Source: Acidovorax sp. NB1 (lineage in GTDB: Bacteria > Pseudomonadota > Gammaproteobacteria > Burkholderiales > Burkholderiaceae_C). Taken from it: a stretch of 64,000 nucleotides of DNA. Where the stretch lies: positions 310,001 to 374,000 of the forward strand of contig NZ_BJHU01000025.1 of assembly GCF_005405905.1 (NCBI RefSeq). The letters are read 5' to 3'. Each line of letters begins with the position of its first letter. Position 1 is the first letter of the stretch. Both the position numbers and the translations under genes were made by a program. Below the pieces are notes generated by a model, which was not told the DNA's origin, did not search any database, and saw only the letters and a list, made by a program, of their open reading frames with translations. This document shows, piece by piece, positions 1-8,568 of the stretch.

Positions 1-447
1 CAGGCCGCTGCGCCCGGGTTCGTGCGCGCCCAGCCGCGCGGCCAGCAGCCCCCCGGCGATGAACACCAGCGCACTGGCCACCCCCGCCAGCAGGCGCTGC
101 AGCAGCAGCCAGGGCGCGGCAGTGAAAAAGCCGCTGAGCCCCATGAACACCGACGCCAGCACCGCCCCCACCAACAGCACCCGGCCCGGCGCCACCCGCC
201 GCAGCAGCAGCGGCGTGGCCAACGCGCCCAGCAGGTAGCCCAGCGCATTGGCCGTGTTCATGCCCCCAGCCAGGGTGTACGACCAGCCCAGGTCCTCGCG
301 CATCGGTGGCAGCAGCAAGGCATAGGAGAACCGCGTGATGCCCAGCGAGATCGCCGCCCCCATGGACAGCGCCACAGCCAGCCACAGGGCGGAAAGGGGT
401 GGCGTGGAAGTTGCAGAAACGTCAACAGGGGCGGGGCGTGTGGGCAT
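1..447 (-). CDS. MFS transporter, YbfB/YjiJ-like (3' end outside window)
   Basis: Partial gene running off the left edge; only the N-terminal 149 residues are visible. It begins at the ATG at 447-445 and stays open to base 1. After a short Ser/Thr/Pro-rich cytoplasmic start, hydrophobic segments follow each other as in a major facilitator: one at about residues 20-45 containing the stretch GITRFSYALLLPPMREDLGW, then helices at roughly 60-80, 85-105 and 110-140. The RF-Y-LLP-M signature after the first helix is typical of YbfB/YjiJ family permeases, whose substrates are mostly unknown. The family call is fairly safe; the substrate cannot be inferred. Confidence 0.8.
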   Translation of the reverse strand, partial: MPTRPAPVDVSATSTPPLSALWLAVALSMGAAISLGITRFSYALLLPPMREDLGWSYTLAGGMNTANALGYLLGALATPLLLRRVAPGRVLLVGAVLASVFMGLSGFFTAAPWLLLQRLLAGVASALVFIAGGLLAARLGAHEPGRSGL

Positions 448-787
448 GGCGTTTTGATTCTGCCGCACCCTGGCAGATCGCGCCCGGGCCTGCGCCCGGT
501 GATGCTCTGAGGGATGCTCGTGCGAGCCCGGAGAGAGAAAAGAACCGTTCGGGCTGAGCCTGTCGAAGCCCTGCGCAGCGCTTCGACAGGCTCAGCGTGA
601 ACGGCTGGTGTAGATATTTTTGAATGCACACCGGTACCAAGACACCCAAGCCGCCGACGACGCCCGCGCGGTTAGCACAAAAACAGAAGCCTTGTTGACG
701 CATGTGCGCTGCAAGTTTTGCGCTGCAGCATTACGCTTGCGCCCGTTCCTTCGATGGTCTGCAACCTTTTTCCGAAAGCCTCGACCC
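448..787. other. Intergenic region between MFS transporter and ene-reductase
   Basis: A 340-bp gap between divergently transcribed genes. It holds one palindromic repeat (545-604). The ene-reductase reading frame extends upstream through part of it without a convincing start. I see no RNA gene or clear promoter hexamers, although a promoter for each neighbour must lie here. Confidence 0.6.
545..604. repeat. Palindromic intergenic repeat, copy 1 (REP-like)
   Basis: Two inverted arms, roughly CCGTTCGGGCTGAGCCTGTC and its complement ending in GTGAACGG, are separated by a short GC loop. Related copies lie at 2093-2152 and 7863-7923. The arms would form a long hairpin in either strand. Confidence 0.85.
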
Positions 788-1891
788 ATGCCTTTTCTCT
801 CCGACCCCATCCAAGCCGGTGACCTGCAACTGGCCAACCGCGTTGCCATGGCACCGCTCACGCGCAACCGCTCGCCCAATGCCATCCCCACCGACCTGGT
901 CGCCACCTACTACACACAGCGCGCCAGCGCGGGCCTGATCATTTCGGAGGCCACCGCCATCAGCCAGCAGGGCCAGGGCTATGCCGACGTGCCCGGCCTG
1001 TATGCGCCCGAGCAGATCGCGGGCTGGAAGAAGGTGACATCTTCCGTGCACGCCGCAGGCGGCAAGATCGTGGTGCAACTGTGGCATGTGGGCCGCGTCT
1101 CGCACACCGACCTGCAGCCCGGCAACGCCGCACCCGTGGCGCCCTCGGCCGTGCAGGCCAACACCAAGACCGTGCTCATCAAGGACGGCGTGCCCACCTT
1201 CACGCCCACCTCCATGCCCCGCGCGCTGGAGCTGGCCGAGATCCCCGGCATCGTGGCCGACTACCGCCGCGCAGCCCGCGCCGCCATCGAGGCCGGTTTT
1301 GACGGCGTCGAGATCCACGCCGCCAACGGCTACCTCATCGACCAGTTCCTCAAGACCGGCGCCAACCAGCGCACCGACGCCTACGGCGGCAGCATCGAGA
1401 ACCGCGCCCGCCTGCTGCTGGAAGTGACCCGCGCCATCACCGAAGAAATCGGCGGCGGCCGCACCGGTATCCGCCTCTCGCCCGTCACGCCCGCCAACGA
1501 CATCGTCGATGCCGATCCGCAGCCCTTGTTCGACTACGTGGTGCGCCAGCTCGGCCCCCTGGGCCTGTCCTACCTCCACCTCATCGAAGGCGCCACTGGT
1601 GGCCCGCGCGAGGTGGAAGGCCGCCCCTTCGACTACGCCGCGCTCAAGGCCGCCTACCGCGCAGCGGGTGGCCAGGGCGCCTGGATGGTCAACAACGCCT
1701 ACACCCGCGAACTGGCCGACACCGCCCTGGCCCAGGGTGCCGACATCGTGGCCTTTGGCCGCCCCTTCATCGCCAACCCCGACCTGGTGGCGCGCCTGCA
1801 CGCCAACGCACCGCTCAACGAGGTGAACCGTGCCACGCTGTATGGCGGTGGGGCGGAGGGGTATACGGACTATCCGGCGCTCAGCGCTTGA
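788..1891 (+). CDS. Old Yellow Enzyme family alkene reductase
   Basis: A 367-residue FMN-dependent NAD(P)H ene-reductase, full length for the NemA/OYE family, which reduces activated C=C bonds such as those in maleimides and enones. The N-terminal strand has the flavin-contacting stretch MAPLTRNRSP (residues 21-30). QLWHVGR lies near 97-103. The substrate-anchoring His-Asn pair sits in HAANGYL (His177, Asn180), followed by the family signature TDAYGGSIENR. The start at 788 was chosen because this Met begins the conserved barrel; the frame stays open upstream to 620 but encodes nothing OYE-like. The nearest upstream gene is divergent, so it is probably monocistronic. Physiological substrate unknown. 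Confidence 0.93.
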   Translation: MPFLSDPIQAGDLQLANRVAMAPLTRNRSPNAIPTDLVATYYTQRASAGLIISEATAISQQGQGYADVPGLYAPEQIAGWKKVTSSVHAAGGKIVVQLWHVGRVSHTDLQPGNAAPVAPSAVQANTKTVLIKDGVPTFTPTSMPRALELAEIPGIVADYRRAARAAIEAGFDGVEIHAANGYLIDQFLKTGANQRTDAYGGSIENRARLLLEVTRAITEEIGGGRTGIRLSPVTPANDIVDADPQPLFDYVVRQLGPLGLSYLHLIEGATGGPREVEGRPFDYAALKAAYRAAGGQGAWMVNNAYTRELADTALAQGADIVAFGRPFIANPDLVARLHANAPLNEVNRATLYGGGAEGYTDYPALSA

Positions 1892-1896
1892 AATGA

Positions 1897-2043
1897 AACA
1901 CCCCCTGAGTCGCTTCGCGCCTTCCCCCTCTCTCTCGCATTGCTGCGCAATGCGGTGAGGGGGATGCCCCCGGTGCACGCAAGCGAAGCGCCGCATCCAC
2001 GGCTTGGCGGCCCTTGCACGGGGACGCTGGCCTTGGCCGCGCC
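1897..2043. repeat. Dispersed GC-rich intergenic repeat, copy 1
   Basis: Begins CCCCTGAGTCGCTTCGCGCC and ends in a GGCCGCGCC motif. An inverted copy of the same order of blocks (CCTGAGTCGC, a CCCCCT/AGGGGG hairpin, GGCGGCCCTTGC, GGCCGCGCC) lies at 28945-29046. It sits directly after the ene-reductase stop codon, and its CCCCCTC...GAGGGGG arms could act as a weak transcription stop. Confidence 0.65.
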
Positions 2044-2092
2044 AGTTTCATCCGCTGCGGGTGGCGCGCAGCGCTATGGATAACTGAGATTA

Positions 2093-2152
2093 CCGTTCGG
2101 GCTGAGCTGGTCGAAGCCCCGCACAGCGCTTCGACCAGCTCAGCGTGAACGG
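2093..2152. repeat. Palindromic intergenic repeat, copy 2 (REP-like)
   Basis: Same inverted arms as 545-604 (CCGTTCGGGCTGAGC and GCTCAGCGTGAACGG) around a GC-rich loop. It lies just beyond the 3' end of the hemerythrin gene on the other strand. Confidence 0.85.
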
Positions 2153-2183
2153 TTTGGTTGTGGAGGTGATGTGCGCGAACAAC

Positions 2184-2762
2184 TCATCCCAACCCGATGG
2201 GACTGGGCGCCCGCATCACGATGCGCGTGAACAAGCGGTCGTACGCCGCGTCGCGCGGCTTGCCGGGGGCCAGCGGGTTGGTGTTGCTGGCAAAGGCCGC
2301 GTCGATGGCCGTCCAGTCGCCGGGCTGCAGGCATTCCTGGGCCGCAGGCAACACCACGGACTCTTCCAGGCGCATGTGGTCCAGGTAGAAGCGGATGTAG
2401 GTCTGCAACGCTTGGGCAAACACCTCGCGCCGCGCATCGCCCATCAGCTCCCAGCCCAGCAGCAGGTGCTGCAGCTCGCGCACGGCGGCCTCGCCGCCTG
2501 CGTGGTCGCGCTCCAGCTGGGCGATGGCCTCGGCGGCCTGGGGCGAGCGTTCGGCCACCCGGGGGAACAGCCACTGCGATTCCTTGGGGTGGTGCTGCCG
2601 CTCGGGAAACTCGTCGATGTAGAACAGCATCGCCCGCATCACATCAAAAAACGCGGCGGGCTCGTCACCGGGGCCCTGGTCGAGCATCAGGCGCAGGGAG
2701 TGGAGCACGGCCGAAAGCGACGCATGCTCTTCGCGAATGGTTCGCAGGCTGATCGATGGCAT
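2184..2762 (-). CDS. Hemerythrin HHE domain protein
   Basis: A 192-residue, mostly alpha-helical protein of the hemerythrin/HHE cation-binding family, which binds a di-iron centre and is linked to oxygen, NO or iron handling. Metal-ligand motifs appear in the expected order: a His in REEHASL near residue 13, the QHHPKES cluster near 55-61, a His in ERDHAGGE near 86, and the YLDHMRLEESVVLP motif near 125-140. The protein is soluble, with no signal peptide. It ends at the palindromic repeat and is separated by about 220 bp from the chemoreceptor gene on the same strand, so joint transcription is unlikely given the terminator between them. Family assignment is firm, exact role unknown. Confidence 0.88.
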   Translation of the reverse strand: MPSISLRTIREEHASLSAVLHSLRLMLDQGPGDEPAAFFDVMRAMLFYIDEFPERQHHPKESQWLFPRVAERSPQAAEAIAQLERDHAGGEAAVRELQHLLLGWELMGDARREVFAQALQTYIRFYLDHMRLEESVVLPAAQECLQPGDWTAIDAAFASNTNPLAPGKPRDAAYDRLFTRIVMRAPSPIGLG

Positions 2763-2892
2763 GGCGCACGCTCCAGCAGAATGAACAACAGGGCCAAGGG
2801 TGCCACGGCTGCGCGCGGCCTCTCATGACGCAAGTCAACAAACCGGGTGCTGGGCAGGGCGGCGTACCGTCCGCACCGCAGCGCAGCCCGCC

Positions 2893-2930
2893 AAAAACAA
2901 AGGCCCCGCAAGCCACGCCTGCAGGGCCTT
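2893..2930 (-). terminator. Intrinsic terminator of the chemoreceptor gene
   Basis: On the minus strand the arms AAGGCCC and GGGCCTT form a hairpin about 55 bases after the chemoreceptor stop codon, followed by a T-rich run. This would end the chemoreceptor transcript. Confidence 0.75.
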
Positions 2931-2982
2931 GCGCGCACAGGGCGCCAGGGGGACAAACGGGCTCAGCGCGTCAGCCAGGTAC

Positions 2983-4995
2983 TCAAAGCTGGTTGCGCAG
3001 CGAAACGATGGCTGCACCCACCGCACTGGAGGCCTGCGAGAACCGCGTGTTGCCTGCCAGTGCATCCTCGGCTTCAGCGTAGGCGCCCCGGTTGATGGTC
3101 CTGGCGATTCCACCCGCCACCTCATGGAATTCACGGTGCCGGTCCACCAGTGACTGGAAGGCCGGCAGTGCGCCATAGGAGCCCTGCCCCTTGCCATGCA
3201 GCCAGCGGCCCAATTCGCAGCAATCATCGCGGCCAATGGTGTCCGCATCCAGATGCTCACGCTGCTGGGCGGCATTGCGCAGCTTGGCGCGCCACTGCGC
3301 GTGGGCCTTGATGGCAGACTCCAGATCAATGCCCTGGCTAGACGGGGCCGCCAGCGCCCTGGCCGTAGGCGCAGGGGCCAGCGCCATGGAGTGCCCACCC
3401 GCAAAATGCCCCACTGCTGCAGCGTGCCCGCTGTCGGCCAGGCGGAACTGCTGCACCACCTGCGACAGGCGCGCGGCCTGCTCACGCAGCGAATCGGCGG
3501 CGGCGGCAGACTCCTCCACCAGCGCGGCGTTCTGCTGCGTCATGCGGTCGATCTCGCCCACCGAGCTGTTCACCTGGCCGATGCCGGCCGACTGCTCGGA
3601 CGCCGCCGCCGTGATCTCGCCAATGATGTCGCCCACGCGCTGCACGCTGCTCACGATGTCCTTCATGGCGGTGCCCGCTTCTTCCACATGGCGCACGCCG
3701 CCATCCACCGCCGTCACGCTGCTCTGGATCAGGCCCTTGATGTCGCTGGCCGCTGCGGCGCTGCGCTGCGCCAGGCTGCGCACCTCACTCGCCACCACGG
3801 CAAAACCCCGGCCCTGCTCGCCTGCGCGGGCGGCTTCCACGGCAGCGTTCAGCGCCAGTATGTTGGTCTGGAAGGCAATGGAGTCGATCAGGCCGATGAT
3901 GTCGCCGATCTTGCGGCTCGATGTCGAAATCTCGTGCATGCTGGCCACGGCCTGCTGCACCACGCCGCCGCCGTGTGTGGCCATCTGCGAGGCCGAGGCC
4001 GCGAGCTGGTTGGCCATCTGCGAGGACGATGCCGTCTGCTGCACGGTGGAGGTGAGCTGTGACAGCGAGGACACGGCTTCCTGCGCGTTGCTGGCCGTCT
4101 GTTCGGTGCGCTGCGACAGGTCCTGGTTGCCCGTGGCGATCTCCTGGCTGGCCGTGGCGATGTTGCCGCTGGCATCGCGCACCTGCGCCACCAGAGCGCC
4201 CAGGCCCTGCTGCATCTCGCGCAGTGCGCGCTGCAGGTCGGCCACTTCATCCTTGCCTTCGGCCGCGATGTGCTGCGACAGGTCACCGCCCGCAATGGCC
4301 TGCGCCATCTTGCGCGCATCTTCCAGGGGCTTGCAGATGGAGTTCATGTTCATCAGCGTGGTGGGCACCACCACCACCACCGTGATCAGCACGGCCAGCA
4401 CAAACAGCCACTTGGTCTGGTTGGACACCTCGCCCTGCTGTGCCACGGATTGCGTGACCTCGTTGCGCAGCACGGTGTCCAGCTCGGCCATGAGCTTGTC
4501 GGCCAGATCGAATTCAGCCACGGCCTTGCCGCTCATGCGGTTGGCGATGGTGGCGGTGTCGTAGCCGCTGGCTTCGAGCTGGCGCGCCACATGGGCAAAC
4601 AGGTCCTTGTAGCTGTCGAGCTTGGTGATGATGTTGCGCACCACCACGTTGTCGGCATCCTCGCCCCCTTCCAGGAACTTGCTCGCGATCTTCTTGGCCT
4701 TGTCATGGCTGGCCAGCCACTTGGTGTGGGCGGCCTTCACGGCCTCGGGCTTTTCGTAGCCGATGATCATGTCCTTCTCGAACTGGCGGATGGCGCCCAT
4801 CTCGCCGCGCAGCTCGGCCATGTTGCTCACTTTGGCGAACGAGTGGTCCATGAAGTTCTGGCTCATGTCGTGGATGCGGAACATGCCCAGCATGCCCGCG
4901 CCCCCCAGCAGCCCCAGCAGCCCCAGAACCACGCCGATGGCGCCCAGCATGCGCAAGCGTATGGTGAACTGCCGCATGAGCGAGAAGAGATTCAT
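2983..4995 (-). CDS. Methyl-accepting chemotaxis protein with C-terminal CZB domain
   Basis: A 670-residue chemoreceptor. A first membrane segment (about residues 12-36) and a second (about 195-215) bracket a four-helix-bundle type periplasmic sensor. A HAMP segment and the MA signalling domain follow, with the conserved hairpin tip around [20 protein letters not shown]. The C-terminal ~110 residues form a chemoreceptor zinc-binding (CZB) domain: His565 in HAQW, Cys593 in CELGRW, and His620/His624 in HREFH match the His-Cys-His-His zinc site. CZB domains are reported to sense zinc or hypochlorous acid. They occur in both soluble and membrane receptors; here the receptor is membrane-bound. The start is supported by AAGGACG upstream. 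No che genes are nearby. Confidence 0.92.
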   Translation of the reverse strand: MNLFSLMRQFTIRLRMLGAIGVVLGLLGLLGGAGMLGMFRIHDMSQNFMDHSFAKVSNMAELRGEMGAIRQFEKDMIIGYEKPEAVKAAHTKWLASHDKAKKIASKFLEGGEDADNVVVRNIITKLDSYKDLFAHVARQLEASGYDTATIANRMSGKAVAEFDLADKLMAELDTVLRNEVTQSVAQQGEVSNQTKWLFVLAVLITVVVVVPTTLMNMNSICKPLEDARKMAQAIAGGDLSQHIAAEGKDEVADLQRALREMQQGLGALVAQVRDASGNIATASQEIATGNQDLSQRTEQTASNAQEAVSSLSQLTSTVQQTASSSQMANQLAASASQMATHGGGVVQQAVASMHEISTSSRKIGDIIGLIDSIAFQTNILALNAAVEAARAGEQGRGFAVVASEVRSLAQRSAAAASDIKGLIQSSVTAVDGGVRHVEEAGTAMKDIVSSVQRVGDIIGEITAAASEQSAGIGQVNSSVGEIDRMTQQNAALVEESAAAADSLREQAARLSQVVQQFRLADSGHAAAVGHFAGGHSMALAPAPTARALAAPSSQGIDLESAIKAHAQWRAKLRNAAQQREHLDADTIGRDDCCELGRWLHGKGQGSYGALPAFQSLVDRHREFHEVAGGIARTINRGAYAEAEDALAGNTRFSQASSAVGAAIVSLRNQL

Positions 4996-5113
4996 GATCT
5001 GTCGTCCTTGATATAGCTATGTCAATGCGGTCGCCGCACCTCCCCCGAGGCCACGGATTCGCAACAAATCGTTGCAGTTTGCCAGACATCGATGACCGTG
5101 CTGTACGTATTTA

Positions 5114-7462
5114 TCACATGCGCCAGCGCTTGAGTAAGAGGGCATTCGCCATGACGCTGACCGAACTCAGCGCCATGGCCGCCCCCGCCACCATCGGGTT
5201 CAGATAACCCAGCGCCGCCAGCGGAATGCCCGCCACGTTGTATGCAAACGCCCAGAACAGGTTCTGGCGGATCTTCATCACCGTGCGGTGCGAAATGTCC
5301 AGCGCCGCCGCCACCAGCATCGGGTCGCCGCGCATCAGCGTGACGCCCGCCGCATGCATGGCCACATCGGTCCCATTGCCCATCGCCATGCCCACATCGG
5401 CCGCTGCGAGCGCGGGGGCATCGTTAACGCCGTCGCCCACCATCGCAACATGATGGCGCTTGCCATCGGCGCCTTGTTGCAACGCGACCACCTTGGCCGC
5501 CTTGTCGCCCGGCAGCACCTCGGCCATCACCTCGCCCGCAGCCGGGTCCAGCCCCAGGCGGCGGGCCATGGCCTCTGCCGCGCCCCGGTTGTCGCCCGAC
5601 ACCATCACCGCGCGGATGCCGCGCGCCTTCAGCGCCGCCAGCGCCTCGCGCGCACCGGGCTTGGGCTCGTCGCCAAAGGCCATGACCGCGCGCAAGACAT
5701 AGTGGGCCCCCACGCTCGGCACTGGCGTGTCCTCGCTGCCCCCCAAGGGGGCCTTCGCGGCTTCGGGCGGCCGTGCGCCGCTCAACAACCCTTCCGTGAC
5801 CCGCTGGGCCACGGCGGACACCGTGGCGCCTTCGCGTTGCAACGCCTCCGCACGGTCAGACAGCGGGCCCAAGCCCACGCCCAGCTCCTGCATCCAGCGC
5901 AGGCTGCCCACCAGGTAGCTCTGGCCGTCCACCTCGCCCTCGGTGCCACGACCGGGCACGGCGCGCACGTCCTGGGCTGTGGCCATGTGGATCTGGCGCT
6001 CGCCAGCAGCCGCCACCACCGCGCGCGCCAGCGGGTGTTCGCTGCCGCTTTGCACAGCAGCCACCGCAGCCATCACCGCACTGTCATCCAGGCCGGGCAC
6101 TACCTCAAACGCCGTGAGACGGGGCCGCCCCACAGTCAACGTACCGGTCTTGTCGAAGGCCACCACGTCCACCTTGTGTGCCAGCTCCAGCGCCTGCGCG
6201 TCCTTGATCAGGATGCCATGTTTGGCCGCCACCCCCGTGCCCGCCATGATGGCCGCCGGCGTGGCCAGACCCAGCGCGCAGGGGCAGGCAATCACCATCA
6301 CCGCCACGGCGTGGATCAGCGCCGCCTCGGCCCCTGCGCCCATCCACAACCAGCCCAGCAGGGTGAGCAGGGCCACCCCCAGCACCACGGGCACAAAGAC
6401 GGCCGACACCTCATCCACCAGCCGCTGAATGGGCGCCTTGGCCGCCTGGGCGTCTTCCACCAGCCGGATGATCTGGGCCAGCACCGTCTCGGCGCCCACG
6501 GCCGTCACCGCCATCACGATGCGGCCATCGCCGTTGATCGATCCACCCGTCAGCGCCGCGCCCACATCGCGCGCCACTGGCAGGGGCTCGCCGGTCAGCA
6601 TGGATTCATCCACCTGCGTGTGGCCCTCGTGCACCGTGCCGTCCACCGGGATGCGCTCGCCCGGCCGCACCACCAGCTGGTCGCCCACCAGCACTTCCGA
6701 CACCGGCACATCCACCTCGCCCTGCTTGGTGAGCAAATGCACCACATCGGGCCGCAGCGCATGCAGCGCACGGATGGCCGCCGTGGTCTGGCGCTTGGCG
6801 CGCGCCTCCAGCCACTTGCCCAGCAGCACCAGCGTGACCACCACGGCCGACGCCTCGAAGTACAGGTGCGGCACATGCCCCGGGTGGTCCGTGGGCGCTG
6901 TGAGCCACAGCCACATCGACAGGCCCCAGCCCGCGCTGGTGCCCAATGCCACCAGCAAGTCCATGTTGCCGCTCAGCGCCTTGGCCGCATGCCAACCCGC
7001 CTTGTAAAAGCGCGCACCCAGGATGAACTGCACCGGCGTGGCCAGCACAAACTGCATCCAGGCGGGCAGCATCCAGTGCTGGCCCAACAGGTCGCCGATC
7101 ATCGGCAGCACCAGCGGCGCCGACAGCAGCAGGCCGATGCCCACGGGCAGGAACCCCGCCCAGGGCGACAGGTCCTCCGGTGCATCCTCCTGCCCCGCCG
7201 CGCGCGGCTCGTAGCCCGCGTTGCGCACCGCGCGGCGCAGCACCGCCTCCATGGCGGCAGCGTCGGCGCCGACCTGCGTGACAAAGGCAATGCGCGCAGA
7301 CTCGGTCGCCAGGTTGACCGAGGCCTCCTGCACGCCCGGCACCTTGCGCAGCGCGCGCTCCACACGGCCCACGCAGCTTGCGCAGGTCATGCCAGAAATG
7401 CCCAGGTCCAGCGAGTGCACAGACCCGGGCGCGATGGTGGGAGGGGTGGTGATGGTGTTCAT
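5114..7462 (-). CDS. copA: Copper-translocating P1B-type ATPase
   Basis: A 782-residue inner-membrane pump that exports Cu(I) from the cytoplasm. One N-terminal heavy-metal-associated domain has the CxxC pair Cys27/Cys30 (GMTCASC). The intramembrane CPC metal motif is at 393-395 and the phosphorylated Asp437 is in DKTGT. The hinge motif GDGVNDAP is near the C-terminus. The gene is divergent from copZ-cueR, and its upstream region carries a CueR-type operator. The start at 7462 is preferred over an ATG at 7504, which lies upstream of the predicted promoter. Oddity: residues ~550-588, between the nucleotide-binding and P-domain strands, are extra and are encoded by a GC-rich intergenic-type repeat (5702-5800). 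Confidence 0.95.
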   Translation of the reverse strand: MNTITTPPTIAPGSVHSLDLGISGMTCASCVGRVERALRKVPGVQEASVNLATESARIAFVTQVGADAAAMEAVLRRAVRNAGYEPRAAGQEDAPEDLSPWAGFLPVGIGLLLSAPLVLPMIGDLLGQHWMLPAWMQFVLATPVQFILGARFYKAGWHAAKALSGNMDLLVALGTSAGWGLSMWLWLTAPTDHPGHVPHLYFEASAVVVTLVLLGKWLEARAKRQTTAAIRALHALRPDVVHLLTKQGEVDVPVSEVLVGDQLVVRPGERIPVDGTVHEGHTQVDESMLTGEPLPVARDVGAALTGGSINGDGRIVMAVTAVGAETVLAQIIRLVEDAQAAKAPIQRLVDEVSAVFVPVVLGVALLTLLGWLWMGAGAEAALIHAVAVMVIACPCALGLATPAAIMAGTGVAAKHGILIKDAQALELAHKVDVVAFDKTGTLTVGRPRLTAFEVVPGLDDSAVMAAVAAVQSGSEHPLARAVVAAAGERQIHMATAQDVRAVPGRGTEGEVDGQSYLVGSLRWMQELGVGLGPLSDRAEALQREGATVSAVAQRVTEGLLSGARPPEAAKAPLGGSEDTPVPSVGAHYVLRAVMAFGDEPKPGAREALAALKARGIRAVMVSGDNRGAAEAMARRLGLDPAAGEVMAEVLPGDKAAKVVALQQGADGKRHHVAMVGDGVNDAPALAAADVGMAMGNGTDVAMHAAGVTLMRGDPMLVAAALDISHRTVMKIRQNLFWAFAYNVAGIPLAALGYLNPMVAGAAMALSSVSVMANALLLKRWRM
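5702..5800. repeat. GC-rich dispersed repeat captured inside copA
   Basis: Contains GCCCCCACGCTCGGCACTGG, then a CTCGCTGCCCCCCAAGGGGG hairpin and a CGGCTTCGGGCGGCC block. This arrangement resembles a non-coding repeat I recall as common between genes in Burkholderiales. Here it is read in frame without stops as part of copA. No second exact copy is in this window, so the repeat identity rests on family knowledge. Confidence 0.6.
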
Positions 7463-7478
7463 GGCGGGGATGCTGATC

Positions 7479-7500
7479 CTTGACGTGATGGCAAGGTCAA
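7479..7500 (-). promoter_or_regulatory. Predicted CueR operator and promoter of copA
   Basis: Read on the minus strand, a 22-bp dyad starts with TTGAC, contains TGCCA and ends with GTCAAG. It matches the element upstream of copZ at 17 of 22 positions. The TTGACC end doubles as a -35 box, and a 19-bp spacer, typical of MerR-family promoters, leads to CAGCAT (7470-7475). Transcription would then begin almost at the copA ATG (7462), implying a leaderless or nearly leaderless message. Confidence 0.65.
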
Positions 7501-7547
7501 GCATTGATTTTGATCAACCCTCACACCATGAGTGCCTTCAGGCCCGG

Positions 7548-7569
7548 TTGACTCTGCCACGATGTCAAG
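7548..7569 (+). promoter_or_regulatory. Predicted CueR operator and promoter of copZ-cueR
   Basis: A TTGAC...GTCAAG dyad matching the copA operator at 17 of 22 positions. TTGACT (7548-7553) serves as -35, followed after 19 bp by CAACAT (7573-7578) as -10. The over-long spacer with a dyad between the boxes is the hallmark of MerR-type activation. Confidence 0.65.
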
Positions 7570-7629
7570 CTTCAACATTCGCTTCGGTCGCATCCACGGC
7601 CACATTTCCAAACCCAACAAGGACACCCC

Positions 7630-7836
7630 ATGGCAACCACCACCACAACTTTCCAAGTGCAGGGCATGACCTGCGGCCACTGTGAACGCGCCGTCACCCA
7701 GGCCGTGCAGCAGGTAGACCCCGACGCCCAGGTGCGCATCGACCGCGCCAGCGGCAAGGTGGACGTGGACAGCACCGCCCCCCGCGAGGCCCTGGCCGCC
7801 GCCATTGCCGAAGAAGGCTACACCGTCGCGGCCTGA
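7630..7836 (+). CDS. copZ: Copper chaperone, heavy-metal-associated domain
   Basis: A 68-residue cytoplasmic single-domain HMA protein with the metal-binding motif MTCGHC (Cys at residues 15 and 18) and the usual length of CopZ. It is expected to carry Cu(I) to the CopA pump encoded divergently upstream. AAGGA at 7618-7622 gives a well-placed ribosome site for this ATG. It is the first gene after the CueR-type operator and is followed by cueR on the same strand, with a palindromic repeat in the gap. Confidence 0.93.
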   Translation: MATTTTTFQVQGMTCGHCERAVTQAVQQVDPDAQVRIDRASGKVDVDSTAPREALAAAIAEEGYTVAA

Positions 7837-7862
7837 TACGGGTATGTATTCAAAAATCTCAA

Positions 7863-7923
7863 CCCGTTCACGCGGAGCCCGTCGAAGCGCCGCGCGAGGC
7901 TTCGACAAGCTCAGCCCGAACGG
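7863..7923. repeat. Palindromic intergenic repeat, copy 3 (REP-like)
   Basis: Imperfect inverted arms, CCGTTCACGCGGAGCCCGTC and a complement ending CAGCCCGAACGG, lie between copZ and cueR. It is related to the copies at 545 and 2093. Confidence 0.8.
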
Positions 7924-7978
7924 TTGCGATGGATGAACGCGAATACGCACTACTGCCCCTCCCCCCAAAGGGCCCACC

Positions 7979-8503
7979 ATGACCACGCCAACGCCCCAGC
8001 ACGCACGCACTACCCCGGCCCCCACGCCTGGCAAACCAGCCGCGCCCCGCGCCATCTCCTGGCCCGTGCCCATCGGCGTCGCCGCCCGGCGCGCAGGCAT
8101 CTCGGCGCGCATGGTGCGGCACTACGAATCGCTGGGCCTCATCAGCGGTGTGGCGCGCACCGACAGCGGCTACCGTCAGTACACCGAGGCCGACGTGCAC
8201 GCCCTGCACTTCATCCGCCGCAGCCGCGACCTGGGCTTTTCGATGGAAGAAATCGCCGAGCTGCTGGGCCTGTGGCACGACCGCAGCCGCGCCAGCAGCC
8301 AGGTCAAGCGCATCGCGCAGCAACACATCGACGAACTGAGCGAACGCATCGCCCAGATGCAGGCCATGCAGCGCAGCCTGCAGACCCTGGTGTCCTGCTG
8401 CAAGGGCAACGACCGGCCCGACTGCCCCATCCTCGACGACCTGGCGGCGGGGAACAGCGAACCCCGCAGCGTAGTACCGCGCAAGATGCTATCAAATAAA
8501 TAG
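7979..8503 (+). CDS. cueR: MerR-family copper-responsive regulator
   Basis: A 174-residue regulator predicted to activate copA and copZ when Cu(I) is bound. After a ~30-residue Pro/Ala-rich extension, the MerR winged helix begins with IGVAARRAGISARMVRHYES. A dimerisation helix follows. The metal loop near the end is CCKGNDRPDCPIL, whose two outer cysteines eight residues apart match the CueR Cu(I) site. Its partners copZ and copA and two identical-type operators lie next to it. The final residues (from about KMLSNK) are encoded by the start of a dispersed intergenic repeat, so the C-terminal tail looks acquired. Confidence 0.9.
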   Translation: MTTPTPQHARTTPAPTPGKPAAPRAISWPVPIGVAARRAGISARMVRHYESLGLISGVARTDSGYRQYTEADVHALHFIRRSRDLGFSMEEIAELLGLWHDRSRASSQVKRIAQQHIDELSERIAQMQAMQRSLQTLVSCCKGNDRPDCPILDDLAAGNSEPRSVVPRKMLSNK

Positions 8504-8545
8504 CTAACAAGACATACCCATCGCGCGGTAGAGGCCAAAAACATT
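8488..8545 (+). repeat. TATCAAAT-type dispersed repeat, copy 1
   Basis: Starts GCTATCAAATAAATAGCTAA, continues with CCCATCGCGCGG and ends AGAGGCCAAAAA. It belongs to a family of nine copies in this window and overlaps the last codons of cueR. Confidence 0.8.
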
Positions 8546-8568
8546 GAAACCCTGTCCCCGGAGAGGTA

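Noticed and set aside
7463-7504. Start of copA at the ATG at 7504
   Set aside because: It would lie upstream of the predicted promoter, lacks a ribosome site, and adds residues not seen in the family.
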